Source: Microvirga lotononidis (GTDB lineage Bacteria; Pseudomonadota; Alphaproteobacteria; Rhizobiales; Beijerinckiaceae). From it: DNA of 64,000 bases. The notes under the pieces were generated by a model. It was not told where the DNA came from, did no database searches, and saw nothing but the letters and a program-made list of their open reading frames with translations. Numbering within the stretch: the stretch's first letter is position 1; the number at the start of each line of letters is the position of its first letter. Where the stretch lies: positions 917,501 through 981,500 of the forward strand of contig NZ_CP141048.1 of NCBI RefSeq assembly GCF_034627025.1, written 5' to 3'. A program made the position numbers and the translations under genes. Below are positions 31,335-39,319 of this stretch, in pieces.

Positions 31335-32507
31335 ATGCGCGTCGATGCGATGAGCGGGACGAGACTCCTGTACAATCTGCGTTTTCGGGCGATCCTGTAT
31401 CAAGTGATCGCCGTCGGAAGCATCGTCCTCCTCGGACTTTATCTGTTCTCCAACGTATCGCAGAAGCTGGCCGAGCAGAATATCGCCACGGGCTTCGGCT
31501 ACCTGAGCCGTGAAGCGGGCTTCGTGATCAGCCAGACATTGATCGACTACAAGCCCACCGATACGTATGGCCATGCCATCCTGGCCGGCATCGTCAACAC
31601 GGTCTGGGTTTCGGCCTGGAGCGTGGTGCTCGCGACGATCATCGGGCTTTTCGTCGGCATCGCCCGTCTTTCCCGCAACCCGCTGCTGGCGCTGCTGGCC
31701 TTTCTCTATGTGGAGGCTTTGCGCAATGTGCCTCTGCTTCTCTATCTCTTCCTCTGGTACGCCCTGATCGTCACGAGCCTGCCGGCCGTGCGCGAAGCAT
31801 GGGAAATCCTGCCCCATGTCTTCTTGAGCAACAGCGGCCTGACCGTACCGTCCCTCTTGTGGACCGGTGCCCATACGATCGTTCTCCTGGCGCTTGTGCT
31901 CGGAGGTGCTCTCGGGATTTTCGTTCACCGCCGGGCGACGGCTCTGCGGATCAGCACAGGCAAGACGCGGACGACGTGGCCCTGGGTCGCCCTGGCTCTT
32001 CTGGTCCCTCCGATGCTCGCGATCTTGATCGTGCAGCCCGACCTGACTGTCAGCCTTCCGGAGAAGGGACGCTTCCGCCTGACGGGCGGTGCCCAGCTCA
32101 GGCCGGAATTCACAGCCCTTCTGGTGGGCCTTGCTCTGTCGGCTTCCGCGGGCATCGCCGAGATCGTGCGAAGCGGGATTTTGTCGGTTCGCAAAGGGCA
32201 ATGGGAGGCAGCTCGCGCGCTGGGCCTGCGCGATGGATTGACAATGCGCCTCGTCATTCTTCCCCAGGCGCTCCGCGTGATCATTCCGCCGCTCACAAGC
32301 AGCTACCTGAGCCTGTTCAAGAACTCGTCTCTCGCCATCGCGATCGGCTATCCGGATCTCGTCATGGTCTCGAATACGACCATGAACCAGACCGGACAGG
32401 CCATCGAGGGCATTGCGATCTTCATGCTCGTCTATCTCGGCCTGTCGATCATGATTTCCCTGTTCATGAACTGGTACAACAGCCGCGTCGCGCTGAAGGA
32501 GCGCTAG
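31335..32507 (+). CDS. Amino-acid-type ABC transporter permease (AapQ-like)
   Basis: 390-aa inner-membrane permease. It has several hydrophobic spans and the cytoplasmic EAA-loop EAARALGLRDGLTMRLVILPQ-like region that docks the ATPase. The N-terminal half has the AapQ/BztB extended region with a periplasmic loop (SQKLAEQNIATGFGYLSREAG). The next permease gene starts 3 nt after its stop. It is the heteromeric partner of that protein. Confidence 0.9.
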   Translation: MRVDAMSGTRLLYNLRFRAILYQVIAVGSIVLLGLYLFSNVSQKLAEQNIATGFGYLSREAGFVISQTLIDYKPTDTYGHAILAGIVNTVWVSAWSVVLATIIGLFVGIARLSRNPLLALLAFLYVEALRNVPLLLYLFLWYALIVTSLPAVREAWEILPHVFLSNSGLTVPSLLWTGAHTIVLLALVLGGALGIFVHRRATALRISTGKTRTTWPWVALALLVPPMLAILIVQPDLTVSLPEKGRFRLTGGAQLRPEFTALLVGLALSASAGIAEIVRSGILSVRKGQWEAARALGLRDGLTMRLVILPQALRVIIPPLTSSYLSLFKNSSLAIAIGYPDLVMVSNTTMNQTGQAIEGIAIFMLVYLGLSIMISLFMNWYNSRVALKER

Positions 32508-32510
32508 GCC

Positions 32511-33623
32511 ATGACGACCGCGACCGACATCGCCGAAGCCCAGTTGAAGATGCCGGTTCGACGGGAGCCGGATATCGGCCGCCGCCTGCTGCATCGTACG
32601 CTCAAGCCTCTCATCGGGACGCCGCTCAATGCGGTGATCACGCTCGCTTGCCTGTGGGTCCTGTGGCTTGGCGCCAAGGGCGCCTATGGCTGGCTCGTGA
32701 CCCGGGCGGTCACGGAAGGAGGCGCCCAGGCCTGCAAGGTCGGCAACGGAGCCTGCTGGCCCTTCTATGAGGCGAAGCTGCGCTTCATGATCTTCGGCGT
32801 CTATCCCTATGACGAGCAGTGGCGTGTGCTGCTCGCCATGATCCTGTTTCTCGGCGCCATGGGGATCACCATGATCCCGCGCTTCTGGAGCAGAAATCTT
32901 CTCGTGCTCTGGGGCGTCACGATCGTCGCGACGGCGATCCTGATCGGGGGTGGCGTATTCGGCCTCTCCTATGTGCCGACGACGCAATGGAGCGGGTTAC
33001 CGCTTTCGTTTCTGCTGTCCGCGGTCGGGCTCGCCTTCGGCTTTCCTCTCGGCGTCGTTCTCGCCTTGGCCCGCTCGTCGACGCTCCCTGCCATCCGAGT
33101 GATCGCCATCATCTTCATCGAGGTGATTCGAGGCGTGCCGCTGATCAGTATCCTGTTCATGGCATCCGTGATGCTGCCGCTCTTCATGCCAAGCGGTGTC
33201 ACGGTGGACAAGCTGCTGCGGGCGCAGATCGCCATCATCATCTTTGCAGCGGCCTATATCGCGGAGGCGGTCCGTGGCGGATTGCAGGCGATCCCTCGAG
33301 GGCAGCACGAGGCCGCCAGCGCGATGGGCCTGCATTACTGGCAAGCCATGCGCCTCATCGTTCTGCCGCAGGCATTGAAGATCGCCATCCCTCCGCTCGT
33401 CAACATTTCCATCGGCTTCTTCCAGGACACGACGCTCGTCACGATCATCGGCCTCCTGGACTTCCTGTCTACGGTCCGCACGGCCATGACGGACCCGAAC
33501 TGGGTCGGTATCGCGGTCCTCGAAGGCTACGTCTTCGCGGCCTTCGTTTTCTTGGTGTTCTCATACGGAATGGGAGCATACAGCCGCTTCCTGGAGCGGC
33601 GAATGCGCCTCGGCCACGACTAA
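32511..33623 (+). CDS. Amino-acid-type ABC transporter permease (AapM-like)
   Basis: 370-aa inner-membrane permease with the conserved EAASAMGLHYWQAMRLIVLPQ-like EAA loop and the AapM/BztC segment GLPLSFLLSAVGLAFGFPLG. It forms the translocation pore with the preceding permease. In standard aapJQMP loci an ATPase gene (aapP) follows at once. Here the next gene is a minus-strand oxidoreductase and no ATPase is present, so the complex must use an ATPase encoded elsewhere. Confidence 0.9.
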   Translation: MTTATDIAEAQLKMPVRREPDIGRRLLHRTLKPLIGTPLNAVITLACLWVLWLGAKGAYGWLVTRAVTEGGAQACKVGNGACWPFYEAKLRFMIFGVYPYDEQWRVLLAMILFLGAMGITMIPRFWSRNLLVLWGVTIVATAILIGGGVFGLSYVPTTQWSGLPLSFLLSAVGLAFGFPLGVVLALARSSTLPAIRVIAIIFIEVIRGVPLISILFMASVMLPLFMPSGVTVDKLLRAQIAIIIFAAAYIAEAVRGGLQAIPRGQHEAASAMGLHYWQAMRLIVLPQALKIAIPPLVNISIGFFQDTTLVTIIGLLDFLSTVRTAMTDPNWVGIAVLEGYVFAAFVFLVFSYGMGAYSRFLERRMRLGHD

Positions 33624-33641
33624 CCCCCCATCTGAGAGGGC

Positions 33642-34937
33642 TCAGGCGGCGCGTGCCGCCTGACGCTCTTTTGCGCGATCCAGGGCCTGGTAGGTCCAGT
33701 ATGTGAGCTGCGCCGCAGCAACCCCGAACGGTCCTCCATTCCACGCGAGGCTGAAGGGTTCGTAGAGACGGTAGCGATCACTCGTACCGAGGATTCCTTC
33801 GGCGATCACGCGCCCTCCGATGGCCGTCGTGTTCATGCCGCGCCCGCCGAAGCCGAACACGTGCCAGACGCCAGGCTGCAGCTTGCCGATGAGCGGCATC
33901 AGATGGCGTGCATAGGCCATGAGGCCCGACCAAGCCGTCTCCACACGCACGCCTTCGAGCTGTGGATAGGTGGAGGCCATCGTCTTCTGCATCATCTCGG
34001 CAAGACGACGCGGTTCGGTCGTGCGCGTCGTGATCCGTCCGCCCCAGAGAAGCCGTGTTCCTTCATCGACAACGCGGTAGTAATCGCCTGCGCGCCGGTT
34101 GTCGCTGATCGCCATCGGCGTCAGCACCGCCTGTGCGATTTTCTCCGGCGCCGATTCCGTCAGGAGGACATAGGTTGCAATCGGGAGAATGCTGCGCCGC
34201 AAGCGGGGCACCAGATTGTCCGTATAGCCGCCGCCTGCCAGGACCACGTCACGGGCCCTGACTTCACCGCGCTCCGTCCTGACGACCTTCTCCGCACCAT
34301 CGAAATCGCATCCGGTCACGCGTGAGCCTTCGAAGATTTTCCCGTTCAGGTCCTCGATCGCCTTCGCCAGGGAGCGGGCATAGTTGAGGGGATGGAAGTG
34401 AAAGGATGCGGAATCGTAGAGCGCCTGAAAATACTTCGGCGAGCGCAGGACGGCGCGTACGGCGTCGGCCTGCATCACCTCCACGTGGTAGTCGAAAGTT
34501 CTCTTCAGCATCTCGCATTGGCGCGCGAGGCTCTCAGGATCGTGGTAGCGCAGCACGCTCATCTTGCCATAAACGCGCTTGTTCTCGGTCATACCGAGAC
34601 CATCGAGGTTTCCCTCGACGATCCGTACACCCTCGATCGAGAGCCTGTGCAAGGCTTCCGCCCGCTCGCTGCCGACCATGCGGGAGATGTTGGCATGGCT
34701 CGTCGCGTAGCCCGGGCCGACGAAGCCTCCATTGCGCCCCGATGCCCCCCAGCCGACCCGCTCGGACTCCAGAACCACGACCGACCGGCCTGCCCGGGCC
34801 AATTCGAGAGCTGCCGTGAGACCTGCTAATCCTCCCCCGACAATGGCGACATCGGCCTTGACCGTCCCTGCGAGCGAATGTCGTTGGGAAGCATCCGCGA
34901 GTGTACGGGCGTAGTAGGTGTCGCCATAGCCGGTCAT
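33642..34937 (-). CDS. FAD-dependent oxidoreductase, DAO family (PuuB-like)
   Basis: 431-aa flavoenzyme. The N-terminal dinucleotide fold VAIVGGGLAGLTAALELARAG and WGASGRNGGFVGPGY are typical of gamma-glutamylputrescine oxidase and related D-amino-acid-oxidase-family enzymes. The C-terminal flavin segment is HVFGFGGRGMNTTAIGG. It probably oxidises a secondary amine or amino-acid-like product of the neighbouring amidohydrolases. ATG 34937 has a GGGGGG ribosome-binding site; an in-frame ATG at 34979 adds 14 residues. It is convergent with the permease genes. Confidence 0.87.
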   Translation of the reverse strand: MTGYGDTYYARTLADASQRHSLAGTVKADVAIVGGGLAGLTAALELARAGRSVVVLESERVGWGASGRNGGFVGPGYATSHANISRMVGSERAEALHRLSIEGVRIVEGNLDGLGMTENKRVYGKMSVLRYHDPESLARQCEMLKRTFDYHVEVMQADAVRAVLRSPKYFQALYDSASFHFHPLNYARSLAKAIEDLNGKIFEGSRVTGCDFDGAEKVVRTERGEVRARDVVLAGGGYTDNLVPRLRRSILPIATYVLLTESAPEKIAQAVLTPMAISDNRRAGDYYRVVDEGTRLLWGGRITTRTTEPRRLAEMMQKTMASTYPQLEGVRVETAWSGLMAYARHLMPLIGKLQPGVWHVFGFGGRGMNTTAIGGRVIAEGILGTSDRYRLYEPFSLAWNGGPFGVAAAQLTYWTYQALDRAKERQAARAA

Positions 34938-34972
34938 GAAGCCCCCCAATCCAGGTGATCTTCGCAAAGCGT

Positions 34973-35008
34973 AGCGCATCCTACGGAAAAGTGGACCCGG
35001 TTTTCTCC
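34973..35008. repeat. Dispersed palindromic repeat, copy 2
   Basis: AGCGCATCCTACGGAAAAG followed by TGGACCCGGTTTTCTCC resembles the element at 22034-22085. It lies upstream of the flavin oxidoreductase, and the reverse-complement end is less well preserved. Confidence 0.45.
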
Positions 35009-35072
35009 TGCAAAGGGCAGCAAAACGTCTTATGGTCTCCGCTCGGATCCACGACGGATCCGCTTCGAATTC

Positions 35073-36536
35073 CTATGATCCGATCCCGTTCCGACGACCA
35101 CGCGCGGAACTCCTTCTGCGAGTGGTCCAGAGCTCCTGCGCCCTCCTCAGATGCTCCTCGAAGGATTCCGCAGTTTTGCTCATCGTGAGAAGCGCGACGG
35201 CAACCGTGTGGGTTATGATGGCAACGGCCCGCTCGTCACGAATGGTGCCCTCCCACACGCCGTGCCAGTATTCGAGGCTTGTCATTCCCGCCAGAGCGTA
35301 GGCCTTCGGCTCCGGCTGCGCCGGAACAAGGAGATCTTCCGCCAAACCGTCCACCAGGCGGAGGAGCGTGCTCGAGCGGAAGGGCGTTGCCTCGGCGGCG
35401 TCGCGGCTTGCGCCAAGGATGGTCATGTTCCGGCACCCGAGGATCGACCCTGCATCGCGATGCAGGTCGCGGTAGGCCGGGCGCACGACGCCCATCACGC
35501 TTGCGGGAGCACCGAAAGGGTTGACGAGCGGCATGAGGGAATGGATCGGCGATCGCGTTTCAAGTACGCTGTAGAGCGACAGCAGACGGTGGATCTGCGA
35601 GGATAGAGCAGCTATCGGGATATAGACGATCCCGACATCCGCTATCGCGTCGAAGGCTGCCGCAGGGCTCGCGCAGACGGGAATGCCGATGGCTCTCGCC
35701 GCCGATACGAGCGTGCCCCTGGTGTTGGCACTGCCGTCGTTGCCATGCAGGAGGATACGGTGGCCGGACTGGGCCAGCAGCAGGGCAGCCTGGAGAAACC
35801 AGGGCATTCGTCTGGATTTCGGGGAGATGTAGGCCGGCCAGTCGAGATCGATCGCGATCTCCGGTTTCATGATGTCGATGTGGGCACGCGCCGCTCGAGC
35901 GAACCCCGCAAGCTCGGCTGCCGTTTCTCCCCGGAAGTGCATGACTGAGAGCAGTGCTCCGACCTGCACCGGATCAGCCTTTCCGTCGAGAATAATGGAG
36001 AACGCATCCTGCGCTTCGCTCATCGTGAGGGGGCGGCTGTGTCCGATGCCGGCAGCGATTGTGGCAATGTGCTTGGCAAGCCGCTTGCGGGAATCCTCAG
36101 CTTTCCCAAGGGTCGCGAGTTTTAGCGCGAAGGCCTCGGGAAGTGGCTCCCCCTCCAGCAGGATGCTCGGCCTCGTCGTCAGGGGAGCTGCTTCGATGAC
36201 CGGGCTTCCTGGCATGTCCATTGGATCGATGGCGACGCGCATCGGCGATGCATCGTCCCGCCGCAAGAGAGCTTCCGCCTCGGCCGCCAAGGCACGGATG
36301 CGTTGCCGCATGGATTCCGCGAACGGCGTTGGAATGAGCCGTCGGGACGAGCGAACGAAGATCGGGTCGCCATAGACCTCGCGGATCTGTCCGAGGAGGC
36401 GGCTCATCGCGGGCGTTCCCATCCCCATCCGCTCGGCTGCGCGGCTGACGCTTCCCACCACCAGCAGAGCATCAAGCGCCAAGAGGAGACGGAGATGACC
36501 GAGCTTCAGGGAGTGTTCTTCGGCTGCAGATGTCAC
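35073..36536 (-). CDS. LysR-type HTH fused to a TrpD2/YbiB-like glycosyltransferase-family-3 domain
   Basis: 487-aa protein of unusual design. Residues about 10-92 are a LysR-type winged helix-turn-helix and linker helix (SVSRAAERMGMGTPAMSRLL, then GDPIFVRSSRRLIPT). Instead of a LysR effector domain, about 145-220 match the helical GT3 N-terminal domain (LTMSEAQDAFSIILDG, MHFRGETAAELAGFARA), and about 230-470 match the GT3/TrpD-like domain of YbiB (SRRMPWFLQAALLLAQSGHR, LLHGNDG). The PRPP-binding GTGGD loop of true anthranilate phosphoribosyltransferases is absent, so enzyme activity is doubtful. TrpD2 proteins can bind nucleic acid. I infer a regulator sensing a nucleotide- or heterocycle-like ligand and controlling the adjacent catabolic genes. 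The start at 36536 is tentative. Confidence 0.78.
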   Translation of the reverse strand: MTSAAEEHSLKLGHLRLLLALDALLVVGSVSRAAERMGMGTPAMSRLLGQIREVYGDPIFVRSSRRLIPTPFAESMRQRIRALAAEAEALLRRDDASPMRVAIDPMDMPGSPVIEAAPLTTRPSILLEGEPLPEAFALKLATLGKAEDSRKRLAKHIATIAAGIGHSRPLTMSEAQDAFSIILDGKADPVQVGALLSVMHFRGETAAELAGFARAARAHIDIMKPEIAIDLDWPAYISPKSRRMPWFLQAALLLAQSGHRILLHGNDGSANTRGTLVSAARAIGIPVCASPAAAFDAIADVGIVYIPIAALSSQIHRLLSLYSVLETRSPIHSLMPLVNPFGAPASVMGVVRPAYRDLHRDAGSILGCRNMTILGASRDAAEATPFRSSTLLRLVDGLAEDLLVPAQPEPKAYALAGMTSLEYWHGVWEGTIRDERAVAIITHTVAVALLTMSKTAESFEEHLRRAQELWTTRRRSSARGRRNGIGS

Positions 36537-36597
36537 AATTTTTCTGTCTTCAAGACCTATGGTGGAATGGCCGCATGATGATCGGGAAATGTCTCAT

Positions 36598-36624
36598 CGT
36601 GGAACGGCTATTCCTCATTCCACG
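36598..36624. promoter_or_regulatory. Inverted repeat in the divergent regulator/receptor region (candidate operator)
   Basis: CGTGGAA (36598-36604) and TTCCACG (36618-36624) are perfect complements 13 nt apart. They lie about 60 bp upstream of the LysR-TrpD2 fusion gene. The geometry suits a dimeric HTH regulator; autoregulation is inferred. Confidence 0.4.
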
Positions 36625-36681
36625 AGATCTTTCAAGCCATGCCCCACGACTTTAGAGTCATTATAATTTGCGATTTCCTGA

Positions 36682-36737
36682 ACTCAGAATGAGTCTCAAA
36701 CATAGCCGTTGACCATCATCGGACCGCAAACCTACTA
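36682..36737 (+). promoter_or_regulatory. Candidate promoter and dyad for the TonB-dependent receptor
   Basis: ACTCA-GAA-TGAGT (36682-36694) is a short dyad upstream of TTGACC (36709-36714), a 17-nt spacer and CTACTA (36732-36737), about 40 nt before the receptor start. An iron regulator site is expected here, but the dyad does not clearly match Fur, Irr or RirA consensus sites. Confidence 0.35.
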
Positions 36738-36777
36738 GCTGCCCCATCATTTTTCAGCATGAGGGGCACTGGGACAG

Positions 36778-38997
36778 ATGAGAGGGACCACTAAGCAGAC
36801 TCGGCAGGATTCAAAGAGGGGGCCTTCAACCTCCTCGGCTCCCATCGCACTGCCAGAATCCGCCGTCTCGCGCTCTCAGTGCGGGGGGTACAAGACGGGC
36901 CGAAAGATCGCCGTGCTTCTCGCCTGCACGAGCCTGTCGACAGTTCTTCTCCTCAGCCCTGGAGCTGCCATGGCGCAGGACGTCGAAGCCAGTGCCGCTC
37001 CTGGTAACGATGACGTGATCAACCTGGACCAGATCGTCGTGACGGCCTCCGGGTTCGAACAGACTGTGAAGAATGCGCCTGCGAGCATCTCCGTCATCAC
37101 GCGGGAGGAACTGGAGAGAGGTTCCTTTCGTGATCTGACCGACGCTTTGCGGGAGGTTCAGGGTGTTGTCGTCACCGGTGTCGCCAACGAGAAGGACATG
37201 TTCATCCGCGGACTTCCGGGCACCTACACGCTGATTCTCGTCGATGGGAAGCGGCAGAGCACCAGAGATGCGCGCACCAACGGCAATGCCGGTTTCGAAC
37301 AGAGCTTCATTCCTCCCGTTACGGCCATCGACCGCATCGAGGTCGTGCGGGGCCCGATGTCCTCCCTTTATGGCTCCGACGCCATGGGTGGCGTCATCAA
37401 CATCATCACACGCAAGGTATCCGACAACTGGACGACCTCCGTCACGGCGGACGGCACGCTCCAGCAGCACGAGTATTTCGGCAATTCGGCGCAAGGCTCG
37501 TTCTACACGAGCGGCCCGCTCATCCACCGTATGCTCGGGCTTCAATTGTGGGGACGCGGGTTCGGCCGCCGCGAGGATGATTTCCTCAGCGGCATCACAG
37601 GAGCCCGCGAAGGCAATATTGGCGGACGGCTGACCTTCACCCCGACCGAGAACCACGACATCATGCTTGAAAGCGGTTTCACGCGCATCCGCCGCGACGC
37701 GTCTAAATGGGGAACGCTCGAGAGCACCGCCAACGACACTTACAATCACAATGACCGCAAGTATTGGTCGCTCACCCATGAGGGGCGCTGGGGTCCCACG
37801 ACCTCGACATTCTCGATCATGCAGGAATGGGCGGAGCGACGGAGCTACACGGAGAATCCACGCACGCTCGCTTTCGATAAGAATCCGCGCTCGCCCGAGA
37901 TCCGCAACACGATCGTCGACGGAAAGTTCACCACTCCTTTCGATTTTTTCGGAACCCACACGCTCGTCACGGGCGGCCAATGGTCCAACGCCTCGCTCGA
38001 CGACCAGAATCCGGGTCGGCGCACGCGCATCGACGAGACGTTCACGATCAACCAGTGGGCTCTCTTCGCCGAAGACGAATGGCGCCTCACCGACACCTTC
38101 TCGCTCACGAACGGGCTGCGCATGGATCACCATGAGATCTACGGCGCCCATTATAGTCCTCGCAGCTACGCGGTGTGGCACGCCACCGGGAACCTGACCC
38201 TGAAGGGAGGTCTCTCGACCGGTTTTCGGGCTCCCGAGATCCGCCAGATCGCGCCGGGCTACGCCTATACGACAGGCGGCGCGGGCTGCAGCTACGGGCC
38301 CAACGGAACCTGCGGCGTCATTCTGGCCGACCCCAATCTGCAGGCGGAAACGAGCACGAGCTACGAGATCGCCGCTCTCTGGGACAATCTCGACGGCTTC
38401 ACCGCGAGCGCAACCTATTTCTACACGGATTTCCGTGACAAGATCAGCAACGCGCTGGTTCTGGACGACGCCGGCAACCCGGTGCGCTGGTCGGAAGATC
38501 CGAACTATCGCCTCTGGTACAACTACAACATCGACGATGCGGTCATCCAAGGCGTCGAGCTGGCTGCAAGCTGGCGCGCCACGGAATCGATATCGATCCG
38601 CGGCAGCTACACCTTGACGGATTCCGAGCAGCGGACGGGCGACTTTGCGGGCTTCCCGCTCGCCCGCACGCCCCGGCACATGGCCAATGCGCGCCTGGAT
38701 TGGAACACGCCGATCACCGGGCTCTCGACCTGGACGCAGGTGAACTACCACGGCGCGGAAATTGTGGGCGGCGCACGCATCGGCACGAACGGCACGCCCG
38801 TCATCATCAACGGCGCAGCCGGTCGAAGGTACGATGCCTACGCCACGATGGATACGGGCCTGACCTATAACTTTACCGAGAAGCTTGCCCTGAACGCCGC
38901 CATCTACAACGTCTTCGACAAGGAGATCGAACCTACTGACCACAACACGGTGGTGGAGGGACGGCGCCTCTGGATCGGCATGTCGGCGACCTTTTGA
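36778..38997 (+). CDS. TonB-dependent outer-membrane siderophore receptor (FepA-like)
   Basis: 739-aa outer-membrane receptor. A signal peptide core lies unusually far in (about 43-66, ending GAAMAQD) after a 40-residue hydrophilic extension. The TonB box region is about 75-85 (LDQIVVTASG). The plug domain is about 95-205 (MFIRGLPGTYTLILVDGKRQ; RIEVVRGPMSSLYGSDAMGG), then a 22-strand barrel ending in Phe (MSATF). Overall similarity is to catecholate siderophore receptors of the FepA/PfeA/IrgA type. It starts the iron-uptake locus followed by a binding protein, two permeases and an ATPase. ATG 36778 has GGGACAG upstream. Confidence 0.9.
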   Translation: MRGTTKQTRQDSKRGPSTSSAPIALPESAVSRSQCGGYKTGRKIAVLLACTSLSTVLLLSPGAAMAQDVEASAAPGNDDVINLDQIVVTASGFEQTVKNAPASISVITREELERGSFRDLTDALREVQGVVVTGVANEKDMFIRGLPGTYTLILVDGKRQSTRDARTNGNAGFEQSFIPPVTAIDRIEVVRGPMSSLYGSDAMGGVINIITRKVSDNWTTSVTADGTLQQHEYFGNSAQGSFYTSGPLIHRMLGLQLWGRGFGRREDDFLSGITGAREGNIGGRLTFTPTENHDIMLESGFTRIRRDASKWGTLESTANDTYNHNDRKYWSLTHEGRWGPTTSTFSIMQEWAERRSYTENPRTLAFDKNPRSPEIRNTIVDGKFTTPFDFFGTHTLVTGGQWSNASLDDQNPGRRTRIDETFTINQWALFAEDEWRLTDTFSLTNGLRMDHHEIYGAHYSPRSYAVWHATGNLTLKGGLSTGFRAPEIRQIAPGYAYTTGGAGCSYGPNGTCGVILADPNLQAETSTSYEIAALWDNLDGFTASATYFYTDFRDKISNALVLDDAGNPVRWSEDPNYRLWYNYNIDDAVIQGVELAASWRATESISIRGSYTLTDSEQRTGDFAGFPLARTPRHMANARLDWNTPITGLSTWTQVNYHGAEIVGGARIGTNGTPVIINGAAGRRYDAYATMDTGLTYNFTEKLALNAAIYNVFDKEIEPTDHNTVVEGRRLWIGMSATF

Positions 38998-39319
38998 AAG
39001 CTCCTCCCCTCCTCCCTCCACTAAGCATCGTTCTCCGAACGACGGACAGGAACAGGCATGGCACAGGACGGTATGACGGATATTCACGAGGGACCGCGCC
39101 GGCGCCCCCTCTCAGGACCTGGACTTTTCGTGTCGGCGAAAGCTTTGACGGAGAACCCAACATGCGCCGCGTCGTCCCGACGGCGGACGATACGGCGAAT
39201 TCATCTACAAGCCAGGACAGGCACTCGTTTGGCGACGTGGCCGGATCGGCGGACACGACCATGTGGACGACTGAATGCCCGTATGCCGCAGAAAACGCGA
39301 TAACCAGAGAATTGGAGTG
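38998..39319 (+). other. Intergenic stretch without a supported gene
   Basis: The 322 bp between the receptor and binding-protein genes contain short open frames in all three plus frames, for example GEFIYKPGQALVWRRGR near 39194 and GESFDGEPNMRRVV near 39140 in another frame. The protein-like pieces sit in different frames, so this may be a decayed gene. I see no motif strong enough to name it. Confidence 0.35.

Noticed and set aside
30249..32987. 912-codon minus-strand open frame
   Set aside because: It is antisense to the binding protein and permease genes, low in complexity (Asp/Arg/Gln-rich) and without family motifs. The same applies to long antisense frames at 4519-6756 and 36826-39087.
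36650..36700. Fur, Irr or RirA box upstream of the TonB receptor
   Set aside because: Only partial matches were seen; none fits the consensus well enough to annotate.
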